64,000 nt of DNA from Clostridiales bacterium. GTDB lineage: Bacteria > Bacillota > Clostridia > Christensenellales > Aristaeellaceae. The position numbers and the translations under genes were made by a program. A model generated the notes under the pieces. The model was not told where the DNA came from. It made no database searches and saw nothing but the letters and a program-made list of their open reading frames with translations. Positions 8,885 through 17,089 of this stretch are shown one piece after another; positions within the stretch are counted from its first letter, which is position 1, and the number at the start of each line of letters is the position of its first letter. The stretch covers positions 2,542,001 to 2,606,000 of the forward strand of contig CP069419.1 of assembly GCA_017569285.1 (NCBI GenBank), read 5' to 3'.

Positions 8885-9766
8885 TCATCCTTTCAGGGAT
8901 CCGATCATGATGCCCTTCACAAAGAACTTCTGCACAAAGGGATAGGCGCAGAGGATGGGAAGGGTGGTGACATAGATGCAGGCGGCCTTGAGGCCCTCGG
9001 AGGAAACGATGGATTCCATCTCCGCCGCGTTGGCCGCGGCGCTGGTATCCAGGATTTCCTTGGAGCCGGTGAGGATAATCCGCCGCAGGACAATCTGCAG
9101 GGTGAACTTGGTGTCGTCCGAAATATAGATGAGGACGTCGAACCAGCTGTTCCAGTGGCCCACGGCCAGCCACAGGGCGACGGTGGCAAGGATGGGCTTG
9201 GACAGGGGGAGAATGAACTGCAGGAAGATGCGGAACCGGCCGGCACCGTCGATGAGGCAGCTTTCCTCAATATCCTCCGGGATTGACTGGAAATAGTTGC
9301 GGATGATGACCATGTTGTAGGCGCTGATGAGCCCCGGCAGGATCATGGACGTGTAGGTATTCAGCAGGCCGAGCTCCTTGACGAGCAGGTAATTGGGAAT
9401 GAGACCGCCGGAGAAGAACATCGTGAAGACGATGAACAGCGTCCAGAAGGTGCGGTGCGGGAAAAACTTCTTGCTCAGCACATAGGCGCCCATGGAGGTG
9501 AAGAACAGCTGCAGCACCGTACCGATGACCGTGCGGATGATGGTGTTCTTATAGCCCAGCCAGATGTACCGATTGCCGATGACCTTGGCGTAGTTATCCA
9601 GGGTCGCGTCCTTCGGGTAGAGGAGCAGGCCGCCTTTGGTGGCGATGTAGCTGGGACTCAGGCTCAGGTTGAGCAGGTGCCAGAAGCAGATGACGATGGA
9701 ACCGCAGAGCAGGACCAGGATCAGGTAAATCAGGGCTTTGCCGACGGTGAATTTATTCTGCATCAT
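8885..9766 (-). CDS. Carbohydrate ABC transporter permease (LplC/YtcP type)
   Basis: A 293-residue inner membrane permease with six predicted helices. The EAA-type cytoplasmic loop is seen as SCLIDGAGRFRIFLQFILPLSKP (about residues 195-217), which docks to the ATPase. The FFSGGLIPNYLLVKELGL segment is characteristic of the LplC family. It starts 14 nt after the other permease's stop, with AAGGGGG as ribosome binding site, and it ends 34 nt before the binding protein gene. Together the three genes form the transport part of an oligosaccharide importer. Confidence 0.93.
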   Translation of the reverse strand: MMQNKFTVGKALIYLILVLLCGSIVICFWHLLNLSLSPSYIATKGGLLLYPKDATLDNYAKVIGNRYIWLGYKNTIIRTVIGTVLQLFFTSMGAYVLSKKFFPHRTFWTLFIVFTMFFSGGLIPNYLLVKELGLLNTYTSMILPGLISAYNMVIIRNYFQSIPEDIEESCLIDGAGRFRIFLQFILPLSKPILATVALWLAVGHWNSWFDVLIYISDDTKFTLQIVLRRIILTGSKEILDTSAAANAAEMESIVSSEGLKAACIYVTTLPILCAYPFVQKFFVKGIMIGSLKG

Positions 9767-9780
9767 ATCCGGCCGCCCCC

Positions 9781-10743
9781 TTACCAGATTCCCTCACCGC
9801 TGATGCGGCGGGCAACCAGGTTGGTGCCCAGCACCAGGACGAAGGCAATCACATTTTTGAAGAGGCCGACCGCGGTGGCGAAGGAGTATTTCATTTCGCC
9901 CAGGCCGTAGCGGTATACATAGGTATCGATGATATCGCCGGTTTTGTATACGGCGCTGTTGTAGAGGTTGAACACCTGGTCGAAGCCCGCGTCCATGATG
10001 GAGCCGACGCTGAGGATCAGCATGATGACGATGGTGCTGACCAGGGAGGGCAGGGTGATGTAGCGGGTACACTGCCACCGGGTGGCGCCGTCGACCGTGG
10101 CGGCTTCATAGAGCGTCGGGTCGATACCGGAAATCGTTGCCAGGTAGAGGATGGAGGACCAGCCGACGTTCTTCCACAGGTCGGTCCCGATCAGCGTTCC
10201 GCGGAAATACGTGTTGCTGCCGAGGAAATAGATGGATTCCTTTACGCCGAAAACATCCCGCAGAACGGCGTTGACAGCGCCGTTATTCGGCGAAAGCAGC
10301 TGCTGGAACATACCGGCCAGGACGACCCAGCTGAGGAAGTGGGGAAGGTATGAGATCGTCTGGACGGTTTTCTTGAAGCGGAGGTGGGTCACCTCGTTCA
10401 TCAGGAGCGCCAGGATGATCGGCGCCGGGAAACAAATGAGGAGCTTCAGCCCGCTGATTGCGAGGGTGTTGGTGACCGAACGGCTGAAGGTGGGCGTGCG
10501 GAACAGCTTCTGGAACTGGTCGAACCCGCACCATTCGCTGCCGAAGATGCCCTGGCTGATTTTGAAGTTTTTGAAAGCGATGACAATCCCGCCCATGGGG
10601 ATATATTTGAAGACGAAGAAATAGAGCACAACGGGAATGAACATCAGGGTGAGGGCCCCGTACTTCCTGTACCCGGCGAATCCGCGAAGCCAGCGGCTGA
10701 ATGCGCTTTCATGCTTCGGAATACGTGTGCCGATAACGGACAA
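9781..10743 (-). CDS. Carbohydrate ABC transporter permease (LplB type)
   Basis: A 320-residue membrane permease and the partner of the LplC-type protein. The N-terminal YGALTLMFIPVVLYFFVFKYIPMGG and the EAA loop AATVDGATRWQCTRYITLPSL are typical of LplB. The start is TTG: GGGGAGGA stands 7 nt upstream, and the only nearby ATG lies inside that site out of frame. It is the first gene of the operon. Its upstream region (10744-10886) contains the 20-nt motif shared with the araC/GRE intergenic region, so control by the adjacent AraC protein is likely. Confidence 0.92.
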   Translation of the reverse strand: MSVIGTRIPKHESAFSRWLRGFAGYRKYGALTLMFIPVVLYFFVFKYIPMGGIVIAFKNFKISQGIFGSEWCGFDQFQKLFRTPTFSRSVTNTLAISGLKLLICFPAPIILALLMNEVTHLRFKKTVQTISYLPHFLSWVVLAGMFQQLLSPNNGAVNAVLRDVFGVKESIYFLGSNTYFRGTLIGTDLWKNVGWSSILYLATISGIDPTLYEAATVDGATRWQCTRYITLPSLVSTIVIMLILSVGSIMDAGFDQVFNLYNSAVYKTGDIIDTYVYRYGLGEMKYSFATAVGLFKNVIAFVLVLGTNLVARRISGEGIW

Positions 10744-10846
10744 GGCTCATTCCTCCCCTGACGGTATTTATTGATTTACGACTGTCGCTGATGCTATAGA
10801 AATTGTATCAATATCAGCTGCCGCCGAAAAGTGCCGCAGGTAAGCT

Positions 10847-10866
10847 AAAATGTGCAAAAGTTAAGA
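10847..10866 (+). promoter_or_regulatory. Putative AraC-family operator, copy 1
   Basis: AAAATGTGCAAAAGTTAAGA lies about 100 nt upstream of the first transporter gene. It matches 17 of 20 positions, without gaps, with a site at 11695-11714 on the opposite strand in the araC/GRE intergenic region. Function is inferred from the shared sequence and position only. Confidence 0.5.
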
Positions 10867-10886
10867 ATCGGAATGAGCCAATCGCT

Positions 10887-11618
10887 TCAGGGCTTGCGGA
10901 AACCCTTGCGGTATTTCTGGGGCGCGACCCCGTAATATTTGCGGAAGGCGCGGGTGAAGGTGGAGGAATCCGTATACCCGCAGGAATAGCAGACCTCCTC
11001 ATTCGGCAGCCCCTGGTTGAGCTGGGTGACCGCGTACTGCATGCGCTGCTGCACAATATACTGGTAGGGTGTGTAGCCGGTCTCCCGCCGGAAGAGGCGG
11101 ATGAAGTAGTTGGGATGGTAATTGAACAGCTCGCTGAGCCGCTCGATGGTCAGGTCTTCGGAAATATGGTGGACGATATGGCGCTGCACACGGGTGAGCA
11201 TCTGGGAATTCCGGATAAAGCCCTCCTGGTTTTTGAGGAAGGAGGAGAAGGCTTCCGCCAGCTGCTCGAGCAGTTCGATCCGTTCCTCCCGGATGGCCGC
11301 GGAAACCGTGACGATGAAATCATCCAGGCAGCTTCCTTTTTCCACGGGCAGCTCGATGAGGCTGCTGACCCGGTATTTGCTGAAATCCACATGCAGGTAG
11401 GTGCAGGCAAAATCCTTCGACTTGTTCCGCCAGACATGGTAGGGTTCCGTGGAGGGAAGGGCATAGAGGTATCCGGGCTTCAGGGTCTGCCGGCCGTCCG
11501 CCGCCTCATAGGTGACATCGCCCTCCAGGACATAATAGATGCGGGAATAACCCGTGGGTGTTTCCTCATTCAGTTCCCATGTATCGCAGACAACCGTGTT
11601 GCCATATTCAATCAGCAT
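10887..11618 (-). CDS. AraC-family transcriptional regulator with sugar-sensing cupin domain
   Basis: 243 residues. The N-terminal cupin-like domain (about 10-110: YVLEGDVTYEAADG, LKPGYLYALP, PYHVW) is the usual ligand sensor. The C-terminal double helix-turn-helix (about 140-243) contains ERLSELFNYHPNYFIRLFRR and the family signature ending YRKGFRKP. ATG at 11618 was chosen because GGAGGA stands 8 nt before it; an earlier in-frame ATG at 11654 falls at the predicted transcription start and lacks such a site. It lies between the ABC operon (same strand) and the divergent glycyl radical enzyme gene and probably regulates both. Confidence 0.92.
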   Translation of the reverse strand: MLIEYGNTVVCDTWELNEETPTGYSRIYYVLEGDVTYEAADGRQTLKPGYLYALPSTEPYHVWRNKSKDFACTYLHVDFSKYRVSSLIELPVEKGSCLDDFIVTVSAAIREERIELLEQLAEAFSSFLKNQEGFIRNSQMLTRVQRHIVHHISEDLTIERLSELFNYHPNYFIRLFRRETGYTPYQYIVQQRMQYAVTQLNQGLPNEEVCYSCGYTDSSTFTRAFRKYYGVAPQKYRKGFRKP

Positions 11619-11645
11619 ATTGATGTTTCCTCCGTTGATATCCTT

Positions 11646-11674
11646 ATTATACAAAGCATGGGATCAAATGTAAA
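11646..11674 (-). promoter_or_regulatory. Sigma-A promoter of the araC-type gene
   Basis: On the minus strand, TTTACA (11674-11669) and TATAAT (11651-11646) are separated by 17 nt. The ATG at 11618 lies about 20 nt downstream of the expected start point, which agrees with the short leader. Confidence 0.85.
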
Positions 11675-11694
11675 CGCACTTCCGGTATCATTCA

Positions 11695-11714
11695 TCTTAC
11701 TTTTTGCATATTTT
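11695..11714 (-). promoter_or_regulatory. Putative AraC-family operator, copy 2
   Basis: AAAATATGCAAAAAGTAAGA on the minus strand is a 17/20 match to copy 1 upstream of the transporter operon. It sits 20 nt upstream of the araC -35 box and about 90 nt before the glycyl radical enzyme start, where it could act on either divergent gene. Confidence 0.5.
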
Positions 11715-11806
11715 CTGCTCATTCATGCACTTCGGTTTTGGATGCCTGTTTTTTACAATATGATTGAACCGAACCATACAACCGAACGATTTTTTGGAGG
11801 TCGGCT

Positions 11807-14077
11807 ATGAGAGGATACCTGGCCTGGGATGACGCGCACCTGGAAGACAGCCTGGACATGGAGTTCAGGTATACGCAGGTGTATCAGGAAAACAGCGGGC
11901 GCGGCCTGGCTGCGCGGGAACTGAAATGCCTGGAGGTTTCCCTGCCCGCGGCCATCGCTCCCGCCCGGGAAGGGGACCTGCTGGCCGGGAGGCGCATGTT
12001 CCGCCCCCTCGGCGTGGCGCCCAGCTACTGGGACGACGATACGGACGGGCTGGACAACGTGTCATACTACGCGGATATCGGCCGGATGGAGCGGGTGATG
12101 AACCGTTCTTCCCAGACGGCGGAAAGCCGCGCGAAGATTGCCGGGCTGATTGATTACTGGAAAAAGGAAAACGTGAACGCGAAGGTCCGCGCGAAGTTTG
12201 ACGACGAGATGAAGCGCGAGATGCCCAGCGACCTGTGGTCGCAGGACTCCGGCGTGATCTTCGGCCTGTACCGGCTGGTGTTTTCCCAGCTGGACTATGA
12301 CAAGCTGGTACAGCTGGGCCTGCCGGGACTGAAGGCGGAGGTTTCCGCCCGGGCAGGGGACGAATCCCTTACCGCGGAGCAGAAGGACTTCCTGCAGGCG
12401 CTGGAGGGACTGACGGACCTGCTGACGGAGATCCTGGGCCTGTATGAAGCACAGTTCCGGCAGCTGGAGGCGGAGGGATGGGATGCCGCCCGGGTGCAGC
12501 CGGTGCTGGACAGCCTGGCACGGCTGAAGACCGGCGCGCCGGCATGTTTCCGCGACGCGCTGCAGCTGGTGTGGATCTATTCCGCGATGACCGGCGGACG
12601 GGACTTCGGCCGGATGGACGTATACCTGGGCGACCTGTACGCGCAGGATATCGACCGCGGTACCATGACGGAGGAGGAAGCGGTTGAACTGCTGCTTTCC
12701 TTCTACCGCCTGATGAAGGAAACGGACAGCCGCGACGGGCGGATCGTGATGGGCGGCCTCGGGCGGCGGAACCCGGAAAACGCGGACCGCGTATCCATGG
12801 CGATCATGAAGGCGGGACTGCGCTTCCGCGAGCTGAAGCCGGAATTCTCCCTGCGGATGTACAAGGGGCTTTCCGAAGAAGTGATCCGCTTTGCCATGAA
12901 GATGCTCGGGGACGGGATGACCTACCCGCTGCTGTTCAACGACGAGGCGTCCGTGCGTGCGGTGGAGAACATGATGCATGTTTCCCCCTGTGAGGCGGAG
13001 CAGTACGGCTTCTTCGGATGCGGGGAATACGTGCTGGGGCACCGGAGCATCGGCACGCCCAACGACATCATCAACCTGGCCAAGGCGCTGGAGGTGACGC
13101 TGCACGAGGGGACCGACCCGATCCGCGGATGCCCCCACGGGCTGAACCTCGGCACCCCGGAAAGCTTTGACACCTTTGAGAAACTGCTGGACGCCTACAA
13201 AAAGCAGGTGGAATACTTTACGGAAATTGCCGCGCGGCACCAGCGCCTGGTATATGACACGGTGCGCGAAAACGGCGCGATGCTGATGATGAGCCTGCTG
13301 ATGGACGACTGCGTGGAGCGGGCGAAGGCACTGACAGACGGCGGCGTGCGGTACCTGGCGGGTACATATGAAACCTACGGCAACACCACGGTTTCCGACA
13401 GCCTGACCGCCATCCGGGAATATGTGTATGAGAAAAAGGAACTGACGCTGCGGGAGCTGGTGGACATCCTGGACGCGGACTTCGCCGGGCATGAGGAGCT
13501 GCGCCTGAAACTGCAGAAGTGCCCGAAGTTCGGCAATGACGACCCGGTGGCGGACGGCATGGCGCGGACCGTGAACACCCACGTGTTTGAGACGACGGCC
13601 GCCCAGGCGAAGGCCCAGGGGCTGAGCTCCTACCTGGTGGTAATGATCAACAACGGCGCGAACGTGGACCTGGGGCGGAACACCCTGGCCACGGCGGACG
13701 GCCGGCACGCGTATACCTACCTTTCCAACGGCAACAACCCGATGGCCGGCATGGACCACAACGGCCTGCCGGCGCTGCTGCGCTCGCTGGCCTCCACCCG
13801 GATGGAACTGACAGCCGGCACGGCGCAGAACCTGAAGCTGAGCGCGGACCTGTTCCGGAAGCATCCGGACGTGGTGCGCGACCTGATCGACACCGCGTTT
13901 GACATGGGAATCCTTTCCCTGAATATCAGCGTGATGGACAAGGGCGAAATGGAGGACGCCATGATCCATCCGGAACTGCACCAGAACCTGTTTGTGCGCG
14001 TGGGCGGATTCAGCGCGCGGTTTGTGAACCTGGACAGCGGCACCCAGGCGGATATGCTTTCCCGTGCCCTGTACTGA
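11807..14077 (+). CDS. Glycyl radical enzyme of the PFL/dehydratase superfamily, unassigned subfamily
   Basis: A 756-residue, cytosolic, oxygen-sensitive radical enzyme. The glycyl radical loop near the C-terminus reads FVRVGGF, with the radical at Gly734 (usual form RVxGY). The catalytic thiyl site is FGCGEY, with Cys405 and the CxE glutamate Glu407 that dehydratase-type members use as a base. The normal dehydratase sequence GCVEP is changed to GCGEY, and PFL's double Cys is absent, so it is neither pyruvate formate-lyase nor an obvious known dehydratase. GGAGG precedes the ATG. The activase follows directly. Linkage to an AraC regulator and an oligosaccharide importer suggests a sugar-derived substrate (inference). 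Confidence 0.88.
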   Translation: MRGYLAWDDAHLEDSLDMEFRYTQVYQENSGRGLAARELKCLEVSLPAAIAPAREGDLLAGRRMFRPLGVAPSYWDDDTDGLDNVSYYADIGRMERVMNRSSQTAESRAKIAGLIDYWKKENVNAKVRAKFDDEMKREMPSDLWSQDSGVIFGLYRLVFSQLDYDKLVQLGLPGLKAEVSARAGDESLTAEQKDFLQALEGLTDLLTEILGLYEAQFRQLEAEGWDAARVQPVLDSLARLKTGAPACFRDALQLVWIYSAMTGGRDFGRMDVYLGDLYAQDIDRGTMTEEEAVELLLSFYRLMKETDSRDGRIVMGGLGRRNPENADRVSMAIMKAGLRFRELKPEFSLRMYKGLSEEVIRFAMKMLGDGMTYPLLFNDEASVRAVENMMHVSPCEAEQYGFFGCGEYVLGHRSIGTPNDIINLAKALEVTLHEGTDPIRGCPHGLNLGTPESFDTFEKLLDAYKKQVEYFTEIAARHQRLVYDTVRENGAMLMMSLLMDDCVERAKALTDGGVRYLAGTYETYGNTTVSDSLTAIREYVYEKKELTLRELVDILDADFAGHEELRLKLQKCPKFGNDDPVADGMARTVNTHVFETTAAQAKAQGLSSYLVVMINNGANVDLGRNTLATADGRHAYTYLSNGNNPMAGMDHNGLPALLRSLASTRMELTAGTAQNLKLSADLFRKHPDVVRDLIDTAFDMGILSLNISVMDKGEMEDAMIHPELHQNLFVRVGGFSARFVNLDSGTQADMLSRALY

Positions 14078-14078
14078 G

Positions 14079-14957
14079 ATGCGCGGAACTGTAACGGACA
14101 TTATCCCGTTTTCCGTCAATGACGGGCCGGGAATCCGCACCAGCGTGTTTCTGAAGGGCTGCCCGCTGCATTGCCGGTGGTGCCATAACCCGGAAGCGCA
14201 GAAGCCCGGACCGCAGGTGATGGTGAATGAATCCCGCTGTGTGCACTGCGGGGCGTGCGCCGTATGCCCGGCCGGGGCGCGCGGGGCGCACGGGGAACTG
14301 GATTCCGCCCGCTGCACCGGGTGCGGGACGTGCGTTTCCGTATGCCCGGCGGAGGCCTGCCGGATCAGCGGAAAGGAAATGACACCGGAAGAGGTGGCGG
14401 AGCGGATCCTGCCGGACCGGCCCTTTTTCCGCAGCCGCGGCGGCGTGACCCTCTCGGGCGGGGAACCGATGGAACAGCCGGCCTTCGCAGCCGCGCTGGC
14501 TATCCTGCTGCACCGGGAGAATATCCATGTGGCGGTGGAAACCTGCGGATATGCGGCCCCGGAGGCCTATGAAGCCATCCTGCCGTATACGGGGCTGTTC
14601 CTGTTTGACTGGAAGATTACAGACCCCGAAGAACACCGGAAATGGACCGGGCAGGACAACCGCCTGATCCGGGAAAACCTGGAGATGCTGTACCGGGAAG
14701 GCGCGGAGATCATCCTCCGCTGTCCCGTAATCCCCGGCGTGAACGATACGCCGGAGCACTTTCGGGGGATTGGAAAGCTGACCGAAGCGTTTCCCCGGAT
14801 CCGGCAGGTGGACCTGCTGCCGTATCACGCGCTGGGCAACAACAAGCGCCGGCAGCTGGGCCTGCCGGAAGACGGGTTCCGGGCGCCGGACGAGGAAACC
14901 GCGGCACGGTGGCAGAAAGAACTGCAGGCGGCCTGCCGGGTACCGGTGTGCCGGTGA
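14079..14957 (+). CDS. Glycyl radical enzyme activating enzyme (radical SAM)
   Basis: 292 residues. It installs the glycyl radical on the upstream enzyme by radical SAM chemistry. Cys28, Cys32 and Cys35 (CPLHCRWC) bind the SAM cluster. A ferredoxin-like insert carries two more 4Fe-4S sets (Cys54/57/60/63 and Cys79/82/85/89), the layout of activases for dehydratase-type enzymes rather than the short PflA. TLSGGEPMEQP is the SAM-binding GGE motif. ATG at 14079 begins one base after the upstream TGA and gives the family's usual N-terminus (MRGTVTDIIPFSVNDGPGIR); a GTG at 14064 would add five residues. Confidence 0.95.
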   Translation: MRGTVTDIIPFSVNDGPGIRTSVFLKGCPLHCRWCHNPEAQKPGPQVMVNESRCVHCGACAVCPAGARGAHGELDSARCTGCGTCVSVCPAEACRISGKEMTPEEVAERILPDRPFFRSRGGVTLSGGEPMEQPAFAAALAILLHRENIHVAVETCGYAAPEAYEAILPYTGLFLFDWKITDPEEHRKWTGQDNRLIRENLEMLYREGAEIILRCPVIPGVNDTPEHFRGIGKLTEAFPRIRQVDLLPYHALGNNKRRQLGLPEDGFRAPDEETAARWQKELQAACRVPVCR

Positions 14958-15023
14958 ACCCGGACGGCAGGGCGATCCGTGTTACCTGCAGAAGGAACCC
15001 GATGAACGAATTAGGCAGTGACA

Positions 15024-15059
15024 GAAAAGTCCCGGAAGCGAAGGCTTCCGGGACTGCTT
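15024..15059. terminator. Bidirectional intrinsic terminator
   Basis: A 12-bp perfect stem (AGTCCCGGAAGC) with loop GAAG lies between the convergent activase and lipoprotein genes. On the minus strand it is followed by TTTTCTGT; on the plus strand only by GCTTT, so it probably serves the minus-strand zinc operon best. Confidence 0.75.
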
Positions 15060-15078
15060 TCCGCCTGCGGGACCGGGA

Positions 15079-15558
15079 TTACTCCCCGGACGGGTCGCAA
15101 ACCAGGTCTGCGTCGACCAGGTGCAGGTATTCCAGGCCGAGTTCCTCATATTTGTCCAGGCGGCCGGTGACCGTGATACCGGTCATTTCCTCCGGATAGT
15201 CATCCGGCCAGGTATGATCGCCTTTCCAGACAAACTCGAGCCCCTGGGCACAGCAGGCGGTCGCGTCCGGGATGACGCAGGCGTGGTATACCTTGTTCAG
15301 CTCTGTATCCTCGTATACGCTGTAGTAACCGGCAATCCGGATGGTTTTTCCCATGTATTCCTCCGGGTTGGAAAGCAGGTTGTAGACCTGGGCGTAGACC
15401 ACGGTTCCGCTCATGCCGGACAGATCCAGGTCCACCGTGACGGGGGCCGCGGCAGGCGCGGTTTCCGCGGGGACAGGCGGGTTTCCGCCGGCCGGCGCGC
15501 ATGATGTGAGCAGCAGAATGACCAGGCCAAGCACCGGGAGCAGAACGGCTTTCTTCAT
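15079..15558 (-). CDS. Small lipoprotein, last gene of the zinc-uptake-like operon
   Basis: 159 residues with a lipoprotein signal (LLLTSC, modified Cys at about residue 20), a Pro/Ala-rich linker and a compact domain. The domain resembles the extracytoplasmic OB-like proteins of clostridial metal-transport loci (VYNLLSNPEEYMGKTIRIAGYY, and later VIPDATACCAQGLEF). No enzyme motif is visible; a membrane-surface accessory role in metal handling is inferred from its place, 50 nt after the zinc-binding protein gene. Two adjacent cysteines in the middle (ACCA) could bind metal. Confidence 0.7.
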   Translation of the reverse strand: MKKAVLLPVLGLVILLLTSCAPAGGNPPVPAETAPAAAPVTVDLDLSGMSGTVVYAQVYNLLSNPEEYMGKTIRIAGYYSVYEDTELNKVYHACVIPDATACCAQGLEFVWKGDHTWPDDYPEEMTGITVTGRLDKYEELGLEYLHLVDADLVCDPSGE

Positions 15559-15609
15559 CTCAGGTTCCTCCTTTTGATCCGGAATTCAGCATGCGGGCAC
15601 AGGAGATGT

Positions 15610-16665
15610 TCAGTTCAGCGCGTCCCGGAGGACCGCCAGGTTGCTTTCCATAATACCGAGGTAGGTTGCGCCCGCGGCGATATCCGCGGCCGTGGTCCCC
15701 TGCATGGAATCCAGGGAAAGAATCTTCTGGTTCTTTGCCTGGGTGCTTTCCACGATGGTCTGCGCAATCCGGGTGCGCGGGTTCTCGATGGTCAGGACGG
15801 TGGGCAGGCCCAGCTCATCCACCTTGCCGGCCAGGAATACGATGGTTGCAAAGCTGGCTTCGCTTTCCGCGGAACAGCCGGAGAAAGCGGCAAAGTAATC
15901 CAGGCCGTAATCATCCGCGAGGTAGCGGAAGGGGAACCGGTCGCCGAACAGGATGGTCCTGAAGGCGGCGGAATTCACGGCTTCGCTGTACTGCGTGTCC
16001 AGCGCGGCCAGCTTTTCGATGTAGGCTGCCGCGTTCGCCCGGAAGGCTTCCGCATCGGCGGGATCCGCTTTGCAGAGGGCGTCCGTGAGGGCGGCCACCA
16101 GCTTCTGCGCATTGCGCAGGCTCAGCCATACGTGTTCATCCGCTTCTTCCTCATGCTCATGCTCATGTTCATGGTCATGGTCATGTTCGTCTTCGTCTTC
16201 GTCGTGATCATGGTCATCCTCATCATGGTCATGATCGTCTTCGTCATGATCATGGTCATCGTGGTCATGGTCGTGCTCATGCTCCATGCCTTCCACGATT
16301 TCTTCCATTTTGATGTCTTCCCCCATGGCTTCCACCAGGTTGACGACCTTCATCTCCGGATTGACGGCTTCCGCCAGGGCGCCTTCCACCCATTCGTCGC
16401 TTTCACCGCCGACAAAGGCAAAGACGTCCGCGGTGGACACCTTCAGGATGTCCTGAACCGTGGGCTGGTAGGAGTGCAGGTCCACACCGCTGTCGAGCAG
16501 GATGGAGACATCCACATGGTCGTTGGCGCCGACGATTTCGCGGACCCAGTCATAGATGGGGAAGATGGTGGTGACGACGCTGATTTTTCCGGCTTCCGCT
16601 GTGGCGGGCGCGAAGCAGGACAGCAGCACAAAAAGGGCTGCAGCAAAAGAAAGCAGTTTTTTCAT
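15610..16665 (-). CDS. znuA: ZnuA-like metal ABC transporter substrate-binding protein with long His/Asp loop
   Basis: A 351-residue cluster A-I binding protein that captures zinc (or manganese) outside the membrane. MKKLLSFAAALFVLLSC is a signal sequence, possibly a lipobox at Cys17. ISVVTTIFPIYDWVREIVG is the family opening; metal-site histidines are in DLHSYQPT and DEHVWLS. About 50 residues in the middle are almost pure His, Asp and Glu, the flexible loop typical of zinc-specific members but unusually long. GGAGGA precedes ATG at 16665; the frame stays open further upstream, but that part is noncoding. No znuC or znuB gene is adjacent, so the rest of the transporter must be elsewhere. Confidence 0.9.
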   Translation of the reverse strand: MKKLLSFAAALFVLLSCFAPATAEAGKISVVTTIFPIYDWVREIVGANDHVDVSILLDSGVDLHSYQPTVQDILKVSTADVFAFVGGESDEWVEGALAEAVNPEMKVVNLVEAMGEDIKMEEIVEGMEHEHDHDHDDHDHDEDDHDHDEDDHDHDEDEDEHDHDHEHEHEHEEEADEHVWLSLRNAQKLVAALTDALCKADPADAEAFRANAAAYIEKLAALDTQYSEAVNSAAFRTILFGDRFPFRYLADDYGLDYFAAFSGCSAESEASFATIVFLAGKVDELGLPTVLTIENPRTRIAQTIVESTQAKNQKILSLDSMQGTTAADIAAGATYLGIMESNLAVLRDALN

Positions 16666-16721
16666 TTTCAGTGATTCCTCCGGTTTTTTCAGTGATAACA
16701 GACAGAAATACCCGGGGGAGA

Positions 16722-17018
16722 TCAATTGTTCATCCGGACTTTTAAAGAGACGGGCGACAGGGAGAACACCGGGCCGGCAGTCCGGACAGACCGGACCGCC
16801 CCGGACAGGAGCAGGACAAAGGAACCTGCAATGGCCATTCCCAGGAGCGTGCCGTGGCTGAGCAGGGCATGCATCCGGGCGACCTGCAGGCAGACCGCGC
16901 AGTCCTTGCCGGCACAGTCGTGGCCGGCTTCCAGCGCGATGAAGGCGGAAGCCATGAGCAGGAACGCGATATAGCCCAGGCAGACCCACAGCGCGGCCTG
17001 CTTCCTGCGCCTGTTCAC
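16722..17018 (-). CDS. Small membrane protein with a HDCxGxDCxxC motif, first gene of the metal operon
   Basis: 98 residues with two predicted transmembrane helices (residues about 10-30 and 55-75). Between them lies HDCAGKDCAVC, a Cys/His/Asp cluster suited to zinc binding on the outer face; small proteins with this motif occur next to zinc-uptake genes in Clostridia. GTG at 17018 is preferred because AAGGGGG lies 9 nt upstream; the earlier GTG at 17027 touches that site. The gene follows a promoter flanked by Fur/Zur-type boxes. It could be a metal chaperone or sensor of the uptake system (inference). Confidence 0.7.
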   Translation of the reverse strand: MNRRRKQAALWVCLGYIAFLLMASAFIALEAGHDCAGKDCAVCLQVARMHALLSHGTLLGMAIAGSFVLLLSGAVRSVRTAGPVFSLSPVSLKVRMNN

Positions 17019-17039
17019 AGCGGACACCCCCTTGCGAAT

Positions 17040-17054
17040 TGAAAACTGCTCTCA
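17040..17054. promoter_or_regulatory. Fur/Zur-type box, downstream copy
   Basis: TGAAAACTGCTCTCA matches 12 of 15 positions of the stronger box at 17090-17104 and lies just downstream of the -10 region of the metal operon promoter, where binding would block transcription. Assignment is by similarity to the upstream box. Confidence 0.5.
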
Positions 17055-17081
17055 TTTTACACCGGAAGAAGGCTGTGTCAA
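17054..17081 (-). promoter_or_regulatory. Promoter of the zinc-uptake-like operon
   Basis: On the minus strand TTGACA (17081-17076) and TAAAAT (17059-17054) are 16 nt apart, followed by a short leader to the GTG start at 17018. Confidence 0.8.
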
Positions 17082-17089
17082 GAAGAAAA

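Noticed and set aside
12062-14317. 751-residue open frame opposite the glycyl radical enzyme gene
   Set aside because: Antisense shadow; the plus-strand protein has catalytic Cys and radical Gly motifs.
16150-16275. CRISPR-like or microsatellite array of catgatcatggtcat units
   Set aside because: The repeats are in frame and encode the His/Asp loop of the zinc-binding protein; there are no spacers.
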